DNA of 64,000 bases from Angiostrongylus vasorum (GCA_018806985.1 JADANN010000162.1:62001-126000); one strand, 5' to 3'; shown: positions 1-12,639, counted from the stretch's first letter. Notes: generated by a model from the sequence alone, not told the origin. A program made the numbers and translations.

Positions 1-25
1 CTCCATCTCTACCACTTCCACCTAC

Positions 26-1750
26 CTGTTCTTCACCCGATATTTCGATTTGAAATACGATATCGTGGTCAGCACGAAGCTGCAGAAATAACCGAAAATT
101 CTAAGTATGTATATGAATGATCCGTAAAAGTTGCCGAAGGCCGCTTTCCTTCCGCACCAGTATTTCGCCTAAAATTGGAAGAGAACGGCGCATAATCGCC
201 GAATGAATTGAAATGAATTCATAATCGTGGGCGAGTTTTTATTTCTTCCACCTATTATTTTACCCTTCAAAGTGATCTTTGAGAATTGTGAGAAATGGCC
301 CATGGAGATGAAAAAAATAAAGCAGATAGAAGGCACATGGGGGGAAGCTGGGAAATTCTACACTTCATCTTTCTACTTGCCTTCAAACATGAATGTATAA
401 AATACATGGAATGTAACGAATTTTTTTCAATATTTTCTTACTACCGAGTGGTGCAAAATGTTTCGGCTGTGTACGATCCGGGGGATTTTCAAGGATGTCC
501 AGCTTAGATTACCAGCTGGGAATAGCTACCGAACAACAAAAAGCTTGATGATGAGTCGAAATGCTTATGAGAGCACCAAATTTCTCTTTACCAACGCCTT
601 ATTGGATGAGGTTTTTCTTCGGCGAAACGTACCTTCTTTGCTCCACGAGTGAAAGTAATAACGTAACCAATCAATACTGTACAAGTCACTGCTACAAATG
701 TGACAGCGAAGAACGTACCACGTCTACAAGAAAAAAAATCGTGGACGGGTTCTGGTAAAGAGTTCTTCGTTATCATAAGTTCTAACAGTTTGATTTTTTT
801 TGCTGTTTAAGAACCACATCTCTACCGTTTCTTCAAAAACTGGTTGTTGTACCGAACGGGATAAAATAGAGCAACCACACGATCGACGGCCATTAACATT
901 TGAACTGTCGAAGGCCATAAGTCTCCTGAAACACGGACCGTTCACAATGAATTATGAACCATATTAGTGCTGGTGGCATTCGCAGTGATTATTTCTAGCA
1001 TTTCATTTGATTTGTTGCTAATTAGAGGGGAAAAAACAGCTGAAGCTGAAGGAATAATCTATCACTGGTTTTTTTTGCCTTTGTTTTTTTTCGGTCGGTC
1101 CACTGATTTTCCCTCATGTCGTTGACTGTCATACGGAGAAACTCCTCTCAACTATCTTTTCTTCTCCACAATAGCGTCTCAACGCACCTCGGAAGTGCTC
1201 CACAAGTTAGGACCAGGATGCTGAGTTCATCCATCCATGTTGTGCAGGATTTCGATTTTTCATTCATAAACCCATAAACGATTAAGGATTAAAGGATAAA
1301 GCTCTCGGCGTTGATCAATCCCCTGAAGGATGTGCCATCCATTCGACTTCATTAAGCGCCGTTTGGAGGTGACTTAATGCATATTTGGCCTTTACAATGA
1401 CTCGCCGTGGCCTTCTGATATATTGGGCCAGTGATGCTATCCTACCAGACAAGTCCGGTACTAATTTGCCGACCCCGAAAGGATGGAAGGCTTGATGGCC
1501 CACTGGAGCCGGGATCGATCCCATATGTGTGTTGCGGGATTCTTCTGACCACTGCGCCACAAGCAGTGGTGAAACCATAAACCCGTGAACAAAAAAAAAT
1601 TGTTCTCATGAGGCTCCGTCGCCCAGCAAGCAAAATGTTTCGAAGTGATGAACCTGCCTGTGGACTTCATGGACTAGCAGCGATTCGTCTGTAGACAATT
1701 CCTCGCGAAAACCGGCTTTTGCTTAAAAAAATGCAACATGGACCTACAGT

Positions 1751-1801
<51 letters not shown>

Positions 1802-4800
1802 CTCTTGTCATCTTGGCTAAATTCTTCTGCTACTAAAATAAAAGTTTATTTGCTAACCAAGGAATTTCAAACAGAGTCGAAGCAGAGAAATATGGAAATG
1901 GAAGGAAATGCTAGTGTTTATTGAAGAGAAGAGCTTGTGAATAATTAGCTCATCCTTAATAAACAGTTTTGCATGGTCCGTTCAATCGTCCTGGATTCCG
2001 AAATCTTGTAAACTGTGTTGAGTTCTTTTTCTTGGAAAGGATAGGTTTGTTTTTTTTCATTTTTTAAGCAACATCTTCATTTTGAACTTTAATTTTTTTT
2101 ACATTTTTGTTCAATCTTTATCCACCAAGAGAAGGTCACCAATACCTCGGGAATTCCTGAAAGAAATCAGATTCAGATAACTTCACCTAAGTTCAGAAAT
2201 TCGGAATATCGTTGCAGGAATAACAAAGCTCTAGTAAAAAGAACCACTGCATTTCATGAGTATTTTTTAGTTGAAGATGGAGCCCAGACAAATGTTAGCT
2301 TCATTCCCTCTATTAAAGCCTTTAAAGAAAAGACGACCTGAATAATATTAGGCGCGTGAATAACAGTTGTTATAGGTGCCCCTGAACACATAGAGCTTCT
2401 TTTGTCCGATAACACACTCCTTGCCAGCAAAACCATTTGTTCCGATTAGAACAGTGGTACGATAACCATGGAAAAAGGGAGACTTAGTACAACTGTAGGT
2501 CTTCGCAGTTCACTGCATGAGGTAATGCCTATGCTTCCAATTACCTCTACGATGACATCCAATGCAGAGCCTATCTCTCAGGCGCTGATCAACAGCGACC
2601 ACTTTGTCCTTTGCACATCGTGAATATTATTGAGGTTATCGTTTTTTAAATTGCAAGGGCTTTACCGTATACTCTGAAGATCAGCCACGGCTCAGTAGCG
2701 CATTGCCAAGACGTCCGCACTGGAATCAAAAGCGTGTTGATCACCTAAATCAAACCCTCCTACATACATGACTACGTATAAGAATTCCGCATCATAATTT
2801 GCCATCTATTTAAGTTAGTAATGTTTCTCCACCACGTTTCTCCGTCATGAAAGGGATCTCATGCCAGTTAGTAGGAGGCAACTTGACGCATCCCCAGGTG
2901 GCGGATAAGGAGTTAGTAGCGGACTGAAAGCGACCATTACTTCCTTGGGACGCAGCTGGATCCAGGGGATGAACTTCCTGTTTCTGCTGCGCCGATTTGG
3001 CACAGACTTTCTGTATTTGCTAGGCGTATTCATGCATGAGTGTGTGGGTGTGTTCTCGGCAATGCGGATTGTATTCTACGAGTCAACTCGGCCAAATCCT
3101 GCAATCAAATGATAGGAAAGTATATGTGAGCGGTTAGGGAGTCGCCTCCAACAAATAAGCTCCATGTGCACTCTGGAAGAGAGTGGCAAGCTACCCGTGA
3201 GTATACCCAGCCCCATGTTCAGAGACCAGCATGTTATATGTGGGTTTCAAGCGCTAAATACATGAAAATAAACGGGCGTCATTCCCATTATTCCGAATGA
3301 ACCTAACATGAGGCAGTGTTGGGAAGAACGACTAGCGAAAGACTACTAAAACTTCAGGGCCATTCTAGGCTACATAAATCGCGATGGAGTAATCTGTACC
3401 CTGCTATGTACGCACACTTGCATCTGAGTTCTCGATGGAAGACTTGATCGTGCAGGCGAGAAGGGTCTGACACGACGTCACTGGACTGGTTCAAACGAGA
3501 ACATACTGCTCATTCAACGCTTTATTTGACAGAGGAAAACTGTTTTTTGGAAAACGCGATAACACAGGACTGCGGCGTCGGAGTTCTCGTATTCACGAGT
3601 TTAGCCATGCACATCGATTCATTCGAATATCTTAGAACCAGAGTCGGATGTTTACGATTGGATTTTGAATCAATGCCATCTTTGGACATGACGACTGACA
3701 CCATCCATAGTAAGTCGCAATTCGAGAAATCCCACCCTCAAAGTTGGAAGTGTGAGTCTCCAAACAGAGAGTTCCATAACGAAATAGACAAATCAAAGCT
3801 CCGCCTTATCGATTTTGCTGTTGGGAAGATGCCATTATTGACGAAATCAACGAATAATACGATCGATTCATTCAACATCTTCACATTAGCGCTGTGATAG
3901 CTGGGAGTTCAAAAATCAGCAAGAGACATCTGTCTCCAGAAGCACGCAACCTGGTGCGCCAATGTGGAATCGCACAAGGTACAAGCAACCGTCAATTCAC
4001 GTCCAAACTCGCAACACAACGCAAGCAGAAGAAAAAAGTTCTCAAAGAGCGAAGAGCAGCAGTTATGGTCGAAACTGCAGAGGCTGAGAAAAGTTTTTTT
4101 TAGAGGCCACCGCAACATCGCTTATAACAAAACCAAGATCGTTGTCCTCCGACACCTAAACGAAACAGCTGAAGCTTCCATAAAACCAGTAGAGAAAATT
4201 ATTCATGATTACTATTAGGGATCTCTTCAATAACCATGTCCTTCTGCCTTCACGCGAAATAAATGAGGATGAATTCGTGGTCGCACTGGTTTTCCCATGC
4301 GAAATCTACATGTTATTTCCTCGGTGAAAAATGGACAAAATAAGAAATGCACACCTGAAGAACCTTCTGCCAGTCCTCGTTAACACACTGGCTCGGCTAT
4401 TTACACTTTACCTGTAAGAATGCTGTGTTCCCATTTAATGGAATATCAGCAAAGCCGTGTTATTGTTTAAGAAGAGTGACTTCCACGATATTAGAAACTA
4501 TCCACTAATGCGTTTGCTGTCTGCCGTCTACAAACTTTTCACTTGAGTCATCCTAAACAGGATTGACAGAACACTGGACGAACGACAGCTATACGAGGAA
4601 GCAGGCTATTGAAAAGAACTCAGTGCGACTGAGACGGCTCTGCCTGCCTTTCACTGATCTAAGGAAAGCTTTTGAATCAGTTGAGATGGAAGCAGTCATG
4701 GAAGCTATGGGCAGCCCTGGCGTCTATACTCAATATATGGAGATTGTTCGTGACCTATATAAAAAATTTTACGGCCAAAAATATCACTATTCTACAGCGA

Positions 4801-6279
4801 TATTAACATCGATGTCAAAACAGGGGTTAGGCAAGGCGATGCCATCTCGCCAAAATTATTTACAGCCACTCTCCAGAACGGCATGCGATCATTTAAATGA
4901 GATAATATGGGAGTGAAAATCGACGGTCGGCAGTTATATCACCTTCGCTTTGCTGATGACATTGTTTTTATATTCAAACCAACGAATGCTTACCCAGTTT
5001 GATGAAGTTTTTGGAAAATTGGACTGCGACTGAATCTCACAGAAATGATGTCCATGAGGAGCGGATTGGTTTCGTATCCCCAGTTCACACTCAACGCTAC
5101 TAATATTTCCGAATGCTCCAGTGACGTCTATCTAGGTCGGGAAATCAACATGATGAACGAATTAGCCTGAGAGTGGAGCAGAAGGAAACGAGCGGCTTGG
5201 GAAGCTTTCAAGAGATTGGAGGATGTAGTGAAGAGAACAAAGAACCACCGATTCCGTGCCCACCTTTTCGACTCAACGATACTTCCTGCCTTAACGTATG
5301 CGTCAGAAACCTGGTCGCTGCGTAAACAGGATGGAAAGATCACTCAGCGTTATTGAACACGCATTCGAATGGACGATGATAGTAGTATCCTGTTTCATAA
5401 AAGTAAGGGAAGAGATCCGAAGCTCCGATCTACGTCAACGGTGAAGAATCAAAGATGCGGTTCTACACGCCAAACAGTCGAAGATAAGGTGGGCTGGACA
5501 CGTAATGCGTATGATCGGCCAACAATGGGCAAGAACCGTCGGTGACTGCATTCCTCGGGGTGTCAAACGTACAGCAAGACCACCGACCCGATGGTCAGAG
5601 TTCTTCACGAAAACCCTAGAAGGAAGATATGTGGCTTGACGCGACTTCTTAAAGCGAGCAGAATGCACTGGGTTACTCTCGTACGCAACAGGGAGAAATG
5701 GAAAGTTTATTGACACCCGCTCCAGTAACTCGGCGACCAACGGGCCGTCAAGTGATATAGGTGAATGTTTCGCCTGAATTAAAAAAAATCAGCATGGTGG
5801 AGGAGGAAAAAAAACAAAAACGGTAACAAAATTCTCGTTCGTTTTCAAAAAAAATTTAATTTTCTAACCTTGGTGTACAAAAGAGTTCGATTAATGCCCA
5901 TAAGAGCGATAGAGAAGCAGTTGATGCCGTCCGCAATGCACAGAACTGTCAGCATCTATAATAAGCTGGAAACTGGTACTGTACAATTATTCTTCCGCAT
6001 CAGAATATTTTATTCTACTAACTATACCACTTCCTACATCGGATAAAAAGAAAACTCTCTTGGTGCCGATAGACTTTAAGCAAACAATCTGGAAGCATTT
6101 TTTATCGAAATTCTTTGAAATACCTCAGTTTTCTTTCTTAACACTGGAGACACGAAGAGAGTGGATAACAGCAAGATGTTGATCATAAAGCAGGCGAAGC
6201 CCAGTATGATATTCGTCCGATTGAAGGCGATTAAGTCATGCAGTCCTTCCGTGAACGACGCGTTCACTGCCTCCCGCAT
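26..6279 (-). CDS. Serpentine (7TM) chemoreceptor-like GPCR, partial, 3' end beyond the left edge
   Basis: Five minus-strand exons are seen: 6124-6279, 5869-5955, 826-925, 633-723 and 26-168. Exon 1 starts [12 protein letters not shown], with N-glycosylation sites, and runs into TM1. Exon 2 ([18 protein letters not shown]) is TM2 and joins exon 1 in phase 0. Exon 826-925 carries the TM3 end with the DRY-like motif [15 protein letters not shown]. Exon 633-723 is TM4 ([18 protein letters not shown]). Exon 26-168 has a loop cysteine and TM5, then a basic stretch ending KYRVKN, followed by a GT donor at 25. The last three exons join in frame. The 5869 and 925 boundaries do not (phase 0 against a 2-base start), so a small exon for the TM2-TM3 loop is missing or lost. 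An RTE copy sits in this 4.9-kb intron. The family is nematode rhodopsin-like, perhaps srsx-like; TM6-7 lie outside the window. Its role would be sensing at the plasma membrane; the ligand is unknown. Confidence 0.72.
1283..1590 (-). mobile_element. tRNA-derived SINE, family A
   Basis: Read on the minus strand, it begins with a pol III A-box-like stretch (GTGGCGCAGTGGTCAG) and a B-box-like stretch (GGGATCGATCCC). A body ends with the shared phrase about a 'gaatgGATGGCACATCC' segment, and a tail has repeated TCCTTTA-type units. At least ten copies with the same order lie elsewhere in the window. It lies in the long intron of the receptor gene. Confidence 0.7.
1755..1800. repeat. (TA)n microsatellite
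   Basis: About 45 bases of uninterrupted alternating T and A, inside the receptor intron. No coding meaning. Confidence 0.95.
1801..2829. other. Intronic stretch with no recognised feature
   Basis: AT-rich sequence between the (TA)n tract and the RTE element, within the receptor intron. I looked on the minus strand for the missing TM2-TM3 loop exon. I found no segment with a suitable acceptor, donor and phase. A short open stretch at 2254-2436 (minus) has no recognisable content. Confidence 0.4.
2830..5760 (+). mobile_element. RTE-clade non-LTR retrotransposon, nearly full length, decayed
   Basis: The element reads left to right with many stops and frameshifts. Positions 2940-3230 match, in reverse complement, the 5' region of the copy at 29515-32610. 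Endonuclease-domain remnants follow at about 3400-3880, then a basic linker (3900-4220). Reverse transcriptase blocks include a degenerate '[10 protein letters not shown]' palm motif near 4660 and 'RFADDIVFI' near 4950. The 3' part (5100-5740) has the usual RTE tail with a 'RWAGHVMRM' block near 5490. The ORF is broken throughout, so the copy is dead. RTE elements encode an AP-like endonuclease and RT and move by target-primed reverse transcription. It is inserted in the receptor intron in the opposite orientation to the gene. Confidence 0.85.
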
Positions 6280-6559
6280 TGGAAAAGCGACTTCAGGGAA
6301 AAAAGAAATCGTTGATTTTTATTTCAGATATTCAAAAAATACAAGCTTTGCGCCTACACACAGTGTAAATTAAGTTGAACTTATAAACTGAAGAGTGGGG
6401 AATACGAAAGTAGCGAAAAATAGAGCTGCAGTCGCCGTTGTTTTGTTGCCTCCAACAAAATATATCACAGGGGACTGAGAGACTTTTCCGAATGAAATCA
6501 TCTCATAAAATAGTATTGCTTGTGAATTTCAAACACAAGGATGCTGACATGCCTTTTTT

Positions 6560-6885
6560 TTAACTTTGCATAACTCATCTTCACGTCTACTGTGCGGGTC
6601 CCAGCACTTCTCACATTCGATTCGTTTCCTCGCATCCATCATCCACAAAGGCCTTCTAGCTTTTAAGTGTGGCCTCGGCAACTGCTTAAGGATTTTCATT
6701 TCATCGCGAATGTCGTAGAATGCCAGTCGAGTCAACTGATTGGATAGCAAAGAGTGACTTTTTTTCCTGGAAAAGTAGGGTTCCAATTTTCCGACTCCGG
6801 ATGGATGAGAGGCTTGGCGAGGCACAGGGAGAGTCGAAATCATGCTGAGCAAAACTTCGAACCTCAGTTGTGCTTCCAACCTGCA
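6560..6885 (-). mobile_element. SINE-like repeat, family F
   Basis: The minus strand contains the family-F body, readable as 'FYDIRDEMKILKQ' then 'RIECEKCWDPHS' in the residual frame. The same order of conserved blocks occurs at 12165, 17885, 20391, 21010 and 52345. The apparent ORFs here are by-products of the repeat, not genes. Confidence 0.65.
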
Positions 6886-6949
6886 ATTAGTCTTGCAAGG
6901 ACCTCACCTGCTATCCACCACGCGAGCCGAAGCCCCTGCTTTGCCTTTC

Positions 6950-7345
6950 TCTCAGCCAGTTTTTTTTCCACCTTTTCGGTGCCATCAGCAATCACCCTTC
7001 AATGGAAATGATCTGAACAGCACAAATCGGCATTGAACACAGCTAGGTTGAAGGTGCACTCGTAATCACGATGTATATCTCTTTACTTACTGCCCATTGT
7101 TTTTCTTATAGCGGAGTACTATGTAAAATACCACGACACTGATGCTGAGATATTCGCAAAATTCAGATCCTAGGCCAGATCCAAACCCTCGGTTACTCTT
7201 TTCCGGGTGCTTACTGGCGAAGGAAAAGGCAGAGCGTGAGCCCCAGTAACGCAGTGGGTAATATTTAACCCCGAGAAGGACATTCACAGACTCAAACCAG
7301 GCTTGGGGTCTAAATTTTGCAAACATTTCAGCATCTTTGCGCTTT
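6950..7345. repeat. Family C repeat, diverged copy
   Basis: Contains the family-C landmarks in order: a 'gccatcagcaatcaccc...' centre, a 'tttacttactgcccattg' end block and 'gatgctgagatattcgcaaaattc'. A second, opposite-facing 'tttgcaaacatttcagc' lies at about 7315-7335. It abuts the RTE fragment beginning near 7345. Confidence 0.5.
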
Positions 7346-8405
7346 TGAAGCAGTTGAGATAGAAGCAGTCGTGGAAGCCCTGGACAGCTAGGGCGCTCCT
7401 GCTCAACATAAGAGTCTTCGTTAACTATACAATAATTTCGCAACTCACCATTCAATAAGGATAAGAACATCAACGTCAAAACAGAGGTTAGGTATGGCGA
7501 TACTATCTCTCCATAATTCTCTCTGCTTCTCTCTCTTCTTCTCTAATCTCTCCATAATTATTTAGCCCTCCCTCGAGAACGTCGTGGGAAGAGTGGAATG
7601 GGACAACATGAGAGCGAAGATCGATGGTCGGTAGTTATACGATCTTCATTTGCTGATGGAATCGTTCTTATAACACCAAACATTAACCAGGCGGAAGTGG
7701 TGATTGCCGAATTTTAGAACGTTTTTTGAAAAGACTGGACTTCGACTAAATATCACAAAAACGATGTCTATGAGGAACAGACTGGTTTTGCATCCCCAAT
7801 TCACGTTCAACGGAATAAATGTCTTCGAATGTTCCAGCTACGTTTCTCTAGGTCGGGAAATCGACATGATGAACGACTTAGCTCCCTTTCAAGAGCATCG
7901 CGGATGCAATGAAAAGAACAAAGAACACCCGCTCATCTTTTTCGAGTCCACGGTTTTCCCTGTGTTAATGTAAGCGTCAGAGACCTGGTAGTGTTAGGGA
8001 ACGCGCAGTCGAAAGGACGGTGATAGGGTATCCCGTGTCACACAAATGAGGGAAGAGATCCGAAGCTCCGACCTGCGTCAACGACCGAAAATCGAAGATG
8101 CCGCTCTGTACGTAAAATTGTCGAAGGAGTGGTGGGCCGGATACGTAATGAGTATGGACGATAACCGTTGTACTGAAGGCACTAGCGATTAAATTCCTCG
8201 GGATATCGAACGTACTGCAGGAAGACCGCCGACGAGATGGTCACAGTTTTTCACTAAAAACCTAGATGGATGACGTGATGCTCAACGAGTATTTCCTAAA
8301 ACGAGAAAAATCCACTATGCTGCTTTTGCACATGACAGGGAGTGAATGGAAAATTTATTGGTGTTCGCTCGAGCCACTCGACCGTCGACGGAACGACATG
8401 TGGTA
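7345..8405 (+). mobile_element. 5'-truncated RTE retrotransposon fragment
   Basis: Starts abruptly inside the RT palm ('AFEAVEIEAVVEAL' near 7345) and continues through a degenerate active-site block (FADGIVLIT near 7650), the thumb and the 3' tail, in the same order as the 2830-5760 copy. A low-complexity ctctctt insertion lies at 7500-7560. Frames are broken, so it is non-functional. Truncation at the 5' side is typical of incomplete target-primed reverse transcription. Confidence 0.8.
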
Positions 8406-8409
8406 AAGG

Positions 8410-10785
8410 TAGTAGCGGCAATTCACACACGCGATAGTTCAGTGGATCCCCCTAGTCGTGTGGATATCACTCATCTTCTTGGTGTTGTTTGGAAAGTGAA
8501 ACGCTATATCAGTTTTGGCGAGAATGACTCGGATATAGTGCTTGTCAACAACTAACATTGTGTTTGGCTAATAGTTGCCAACCGTGCTTACATCATCTTT
8601 GTTGCCGAGCAACGCGGTTCTCTCAGTCACTCATTCTGAAATACCACCGCAGTTGCCCATAATTAGTCGAAAACAATTCGTTCATGATAACTGGCTTGAA
8701 TATCTTCAAATACTCGGTCTTCTTAGGAATATGTTTTCGCTGGCGGCGAAGCAAGTGGGATTTCGGTAAGGAACTACTAGAATGACGTATGTGTGCTAAC
8801 TCAGATGACACGAGCACAGACAGAAGGGAAATGAATGATGTTCCTCACTGCCTTTCGCTGTTAATATTTGCTTGGTAACTTGTTCGTGCAATTAACCGTC
8901 TCTCTATACTTTAAGGCTTCTAAGAGCTCAAATGTTACCGACTGCACCACGAAGGCCTTTGTTTTCCCCTTTTCCTGCTGACGGTTGGTTGCTCATGGCA
9001 TAGTAAGGTGGAAATCTGGCTGATAGAAAGGCAAAGAAGGGCGTCAGTGGTGCAGTGGGGAAAGTGAGCCACCAGGAAGGGTAATCATTGGTTTGAATCT
9101 AGTTTGGAGTCCAAGTTTTGCAAATAGCTTGGCATCGTAGTTAATACAAAAGTGCTTTACCAGCCGGTCGTACTCTTTCTTGTCTATGGCCAAACTGGTG
9201 CATGTGTTTTATAAGAACAGAGCCTCACCATAGTGCTTCCAGATTTAGCGAGCTTGGAATGATGTTCAGACTTTAGCTGGATCTTTACTCACTACATCCA
9301 GTGCTAACATAATGCAGGCTTTTCCGGAGTCGGGAGAGTTAGGCGTTTTGTTCAGTCTTTGAAAAAACCAAAGGGTAGCCTTTCGAGTTTTTTTGGATAG
9401 ACATGGAGCTTATTTGTTTAATACAACCTTGAACACATCGTAAGCGCTTCATCCCAGCTTACACGGTTAAGGCGTAATCGACGTACGAAATACCAAGCAC
9501 AACCATACTTGTATGCATGGTCCAACTTGTGTTCGTTCATAAAGAAGATGCAAACTAAACCTGCGTAAAGTAAGAGGGACAAATTCCTAATTCAAACGTA
9601 CGAGAAAGCACAAGTTCTCTTTCGATCTACGTTTAACTTCTACTCGCTGCTTGAGAGTGCCCTGCATTAGCTTCAGTGCCGCCTAAAACTGTCCACTTAA
9701 GGTGAATTCTAAAGGAAGAGCATTACACGAATTAAATGATACATATGAGATGTATTGAAATAAGTGGTATTGTTGTCTAAAGAGCTCAAACATGTCTAGT
9801 TTGTTGCTTAAGGCACAATTTATCATATTCTTGAGTGGAAAAATTGTTTGTTCACGTGTCAATAGTGAATACATCAGCATTCTTCGGTTTTCCGACGATC
9901 TATGAGAGAACGGGTGATGCAGAAGATTCAGATTTTGTAAGCCTACCACTGATTTAACAGGAGCTTCTACGGAAATACCTTCATTGAAGAACAACGAGAA
10001 CTGAAATATAGGCAGCCCTTTCGGATAATGGAAGGAGTAAGACGGTTTCACTCGATGTAGCTATTTAGAGAAGTAGTAGTAATAGAAAGAAAAAAAGAGA
10101 ACTTATGATGACGAAAGTATTTAAGCATAGAAATCACCGAAGCGAAAATCAAATATCCCCTTGTTTTCTCACTGCTGGAACTGTTTCATAATAATAACAG
10201 TCTTGGTTCAGAAGAACAATGAAGACAAGTGATAATAGTGAAGGCGACCAATCTCATGATCAGGATGTCAGGTGTGTGAGTGGGCGCATGTGTGGCCAAC
10301 TGCTACATATCCTTCTATTTGTAGTTGGTGAGCATACTGTAGCCATTCACAAATCTTGTGGCGTGGTTTGCTACCCAGTTCACGTTCCGATATGTTTTTC
10401 GTTACTCGTACATATTCATATTTATTACCTACATTGCTTACTCATTTTTTGCGCCATTCGCATAGAACTCCAAAAGTCATGCTACTAGTTTGTTGGTATC
10501 GTGTTGCAAAAGAATAGCAAACTTTTATGAAAAAAGTATTGTTTTCTGCACATAATTCAACTAAGTCGAAAACCTGGTCTACCAGGAGTCATCGACTATT
10601 ATCCAGAGGTGACAGCAGACAAGTCGATATGTGGTGAAGGAAGTCGATGTGTGGTGAAGGGTTTCAGAAAGATTTGGAAGGAATCTGAGCTATTTGCAAG
10701 GTGCTAGCAGCGACAGAAACAGTAAAAATGTGAAAGGATGGAAACTGAGTAATGTAAGCTTAAAGTGACACAATATTGGGCACGT
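8410..10785. other. Intergenic; no supported gene
   Basis: A diverged tRNA-like repeat head with tail occurs at about 9020-9150 (GTGCAGTGGGGAAAG ... GGTTTGAATC). A scrap resembling the RTE 5' region lies near 9400. A 122-codon minus ORF at 9683-10051 has no recognisable domain, and I do not call it a gene. An imperfect tandem duplication of a 20-base unit lies at about 10620-10665. A possible short acidic first exon at 10219 is discussed under rejected items. Confidence 0.4.
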
Positions 10786-10789
10786 ACCC

Positions 10790-11170
10790 CATTTGATTCA
10801 CTATGCCAGATGTTTTTAGAAGATATAGATGGTTATTGGATGGCCCGTCTTCACTGGTTGTGCGAACCCCAGCACAATTCCCATTTTATCGGAGTTTTGC
10901 TGGTTTAGCCATTGATGGTTCCCTGGAGCCCCTAGCTCAGCCAGGCCAAAGCCTGCCCCCATGTCGACACCACCACAGGCAGTCGCCACCGTTGTGGATC
11001 ACGGGAGATTTGCCATCATGCGAATAGTTTGACACTAGAACGATGGTATTGGTTTATTCCTAGCTAGGGCTTCGTGATAGAAACGCCGGACTCCTTCTCA
11101 TCCTAGAGATCCAGCTGGAAGATCCAGCTGGAAGATGAATTCTCCCGCTGTACATCGCAACCCGACACCC
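10790..11170 (-). repeat. Interspersed repeat family G
   Basis: The reverse complement aligns block by block with 56430-56790: the same 'gagaaggagwccggcgtt' core, the same 'ggtttattc...' block, the same 'tggtggtgwcgac' block, and a 'ccaagtatccaag'-type end region in the other copies. A partial third copy is at 25335-25465. No coding capacity is seen. A 13-base tandem duplication (gatccagctggaa twice) is present at about 11108-11133. Confidence 0.65.
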
Positions 11171-11179
11171 AGGAACACC

Positions 11180-11820
11180 TCCCAGCCACGATGAGGGGTA
11201 AACCGTTAAGAGTGCTTGATTCTTTTAAAAATCTGGAACATGAATAAGTTCCGAGTTGCTGGCGTCTGTAGGGATTACAAGTGGCGTTGCTGAGAGTATG
11301 TTTTGAAAAATAAGAGTGGTAAAGCAAGTTTGTGTCACATGATGAGGATACGGTATGGGTTCGTAGTGGTGTCAATTCTGCTCGGACGATTCACATACGA
11401 AACGACAATCCGCAGATTGTACGTACTTAAACAGTACGATTTTTTTTGTATGTTAAGCGACAAAGAAACAAAGGCCTATTTGTTTTTTTTTAATATTCAC
11501 GCGTATTCATTTCGAATAAGTGTTAACACATAAATAATTCCGTGCATTGCTGTCAATGCATAAATGGCTAGTAGACTGAGCTGTATTCATTGGTTTTAGC
11601 AAATTCTCTCTCTGACTTTTTTCGCCCAGTAGTTAATTCATTTGCTGTACTTTTTGTATTCAATTGACATGTCCTAGCTTGTGCCACGTAGATAATGCGT
11701 CAAATGTAGTCCGTGAAAAGATATCCTCTAGACGTATTCATTTGCGAAAAACCTTTTGAATGAATTTTTACTAAATACCAAATACAGCGAAAAAATAAAA
11801 GTTGTTCCAAGCTGTAGCCA
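11180..11820. other. Intergenic; no supported feature
   Basis: AT-rich DNA with short random open frames on both strands. I see no splice-bounded exon or known element. Confidence 0.4.
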
Positions 11821-11824
11821 CCTA

Positions 11825-12060
11825 AAATTGGGCGTTGTCATGTAAATGTTAGCACAGTTTCCGACACGCGGCGTTTAACATTCCTGCCGCCTTGGACAAC
11901 GCCTAATTTTCAACTTCTTTGGACTTGCTGGTTCTTGGCAATAAACGAGTCCTTTTCGATAGCTAAAGGACCTTGGTCGTTGTCAACATGAGAAAATTGT
12001 AGAATAAACTTCGCTCTATCGTTCTATGGGTTTGAGTGGTATGCTACTGCTTACTATGTA
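11825..12060 (+). repeat. Interspersed repeat family H
   Basis: Shares ordered blocks with 24220-24450 and 42820-43040. These are 'cgccttggacaacgcctaattttca', a pyrimidine-rich segment, an 'aggacctyrgaggttgt'-like segment and a 'gagtggtatgctactg'-like 3' block. No protein is encoded. Confidence 0.5.
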
Positions 12061-12164
12061 TTACTATCGTCTATCCTGCACAGACATTGATACCAACATT
12101 TGGAAAGTTTTGGATTTTTTATATTGAATATATTTTGGGAATTTTTTTGCCCTTCATCACCGCA

Positions 12165-12480
12165 TGGTGCTAGTTCGATTCGGCTCCGAGCCAACCAAGC
12201 CTCTATTCCCTCCGGGGTCCGGAGATTGGTACCGCACTTCTCCGGGAAAAAATCATTCGCTGCAATCCAGTTGGGAACGATCCAGCCCGGCTATCTCTGG
12301 GCTTCAAGGAGAATTGCTCGACCAGCATTCTACGACATCCATGATGAAATGGAAATCCTCAAACAGCAACCAAAGCCACACGTAAAAGTTGGAAGATCTT
12401 CGTGGACAATGGAAATGAGGAATCGAATCGAATGTGAGAAGTTCTTGGGACCCGCACAGTAGACCTGAAGACGGATCAAA
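12165..12480 (+). mobile_element. SINE-like repeat, family F
   Basis: Begins with a B-box-like 'tagttcgattcggctcc' and carries the conserved body (readable as 'FYDIHDEMEILKQQ', then 'RIECEKFLGPAQ'), matching the other F copies. It directly precedes the second RTE family fragment. Confidence 0.65.
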
Positions 12481-12639
12481 TAAAATTAATAAAAAAAATA
12501 TATATACGTATAGTGTTGCAAAAAGCTCGTAGCCCACTTCACCGGAAATGGGCACCATGCATTCAAATGGTCCACACAAGTTCGATCCCACGTTGTCCAA
12601 ATTGCAACGTCCCGCTGTCCACCTTGAATAACGAAGATG

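Noticed and set aside
2..91. Plus-strand reading ending in TAA ([18 protein letters not shown])
   Set aside because: The minus strand of the same bases has a better acceptor and donor and gives receptor TM5 in phase with its neighbours.
9683..10051. 122-codon minus ORF
   Set aside because: No domain, no splice-bounded edges and AT-rich codon use. A frame of this length by chance is plausible in 64 kb.
10219..10275. Possible acidic first exon (MKTSDNSEGDQSHDQDVR) with acceptor and donor
   Set aside because: A ggttcag acceptor just before the ATG and a gtgtgt donor exist, but I found no following exon in phase on the plus strand.
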